Source: Pedobacter sp. N36a (GTDB taxonomy: Bacteria > Bacteroidota > Bacteroidia > Sphingobacteriales > Sphingobacteriaceae). Taken from it: DNA of 64,000 nt. The stretch covers positions 620,001 through 684,000 of the forward strand of contig NZ_JACSZW010000001.1 of NCBI RefSeq assembly GCF_014472395.1. The letters run 5' to 3'. Below are positions 63,593-64,000 of this stretch, piece after piece. Within the stretch, counting starts at the first letter, position 1; each line of letters starts with the position of its first letter. The translations under genes and the position numbers were made by a program. The notes under the pieces were generated by a model that saw nothing but the letters and a program-made list of their open reading frames with translations, was not told the origin of the DNA and ran no database searches.

Positions 63593-64000
63593 TTAGTTTT
63601 CAAAAGATTTATTTTCAATATCACTATCCTTAGGCGGGTCCACACCTGGTGGCAATCGCATTTCTATCTGTTGGTCAGGAGAATCCAATACATTTTGACC
63701 TTTAATGAATTCAAGACTCTTTACAAACCCTAATAGATCCATTTGTTTTGATATGATTTGCATTGCTTGATGAAGATCATTGACTGTAAATTCTTTTTTT
63801 ATTCTTCTTAAAAGATGTTTACTTGGTCCTTTTGGGCTGTTAACCATCCCTAAACCAATTATCTCTATTAATTTATCTACTTGTTCTATATATAGGTTTG
63901 ATACTGATCTTTCCATTCCATCAGCAAGTATTTCATCTGGGATAGTTATTGCTATTTTAGAGACGTTGTATCTAACTACAGCTAATACAGGGGTGATTTC
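63593..64000 (-). CDS. prophage protein upstream of the tape measure gene (5' end missing)
   Basis: The frame stays open from the right edge (reads EITPVLAVVRYNVSKIAITIPDE before the first in-window Met at 63916), so the gene starts outside. At least 135 residues; helical middle (LHQAMQIISKQMDLLGFVKSLEFI) and a Pro/acidic tail. The position just before the tape measure gene is that of tail-assembly chaperones, but no chaperone motif is seen. Confidence 0.6.
   Translation of the reverse strand, partial: EITPVLAVVRYNVSKIAITIPDEILADGMERSVSNLYIEQVDKLIEIIGLGMVNSPKGPSKHLLRRIKKEFTVNDLHQAMQIISKQMDLLGFVKSLEFIKGQNVLDSPDQQIEMRLPPGVDPPKDSDIENKSFEN

Larger units (their letters stand above)
53752..64000. 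mobile_element. left part of a prophage (runs off the right edge)
   Basis: From the tRNA-Arg onward the gene type changes: small plus-strand genes with strong ribosome sites, then minus-strand tail genes (tape measure, gp10-like). The right end, head genes and integrase are outside the window. Integration into the tRNA 3' end is inferred from position; the second att copy cannot be seen. Confidence 0.8.

Noticed and set aside
1..64000. CRISPR arrays, rRNA genes and intact insertion sequences
   Set aside because: No regularly spaced repeats, rRNA-like blocks or transposase genes were seen anywhere in the window.

Overview
The window is chromosomal DNA from a member of the Bacteroidota, most like Pedobacter or a close relative in the Sphingobacteriaceae. 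The evidence is a FecI/FecR-controlled SusC/SusD pair, several TlpA-like thioredoxins, GH29 fucosidases, Bacteroidota-type -7 boxes (TAnnTTTG), and very weak Shine-Dalgarno sequences in the host genes. No database search was possible; family names come from motifs I recognise in the translations.

Layout. 1-1.6 kb: end of an ABC exporter and a PUR-like DUF3276 gene. 1.7-11.5 kb (minus strand): ECF sigma factor, FecR anti-sigma factor, SusC, SusD and two thioredoxin-fold proteins, a nutrient-uptake locus switched on from the cell surface. 11.7-18.9 kb: a second TonB-type outer-membrane protein beside a Gly-rich secreted protein, a small hypothetical gene, an unlisted 36-residue membrane peptide, and cytochrome bd oxidase (cydAB). 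19-33.9 kb: housekeeping and envelope genes (M1 peptidase, DUF2911, sodium symporter with a 30-residue coupled membrane peptide, PIG-L deacetylase, a TetR-DoxX-LEA operon with a clear TetR operator, AlkB, LytTR regulator plus Hpt protein, zincless Fpg-like glycosylase). 33.9-35 kb: a graveyard of an SOS polymerase cassette (dinB and dnaE remnants) deleted into the tail of another gene. 35-39.5 kb: a GH29 fucosidase and small enzymes. 39.6-47.4 kb: a two-component system followed by a TolC/adaptor/RND heavy-metal efflux operon, whose promoter carries four TTTAAT repeats at exact 11-bp spacing. 47.4-53.3 kb: a second fucosidase, SRPBCC protein, YchF and MgtE.

53.68-64 kb: a tRNA-Arg(CCG) followed by the left part of a prophage that runs off the right edge. 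Small early genes on the plus strand have strong Shine-Dalgarno sequences, including two paralogous ~50-residue proteins. They are followed by a cargo-like pair (a 65-residue protein and a Clp-fold SDH-type serine protease). Convergent minus-strand tail genes follow: an unknown protein, a gp10-like protein, a tape measure protein and a truncated upstream gene. No integrase is visible in this part.

The least explained parts are the prophage early/cargo region (54-57.8 kb) with its repeats and hairpins, the translationally coupled mini-ORF at the sodium symporter, and the 4x11-bp operator of the metal efflux operon.
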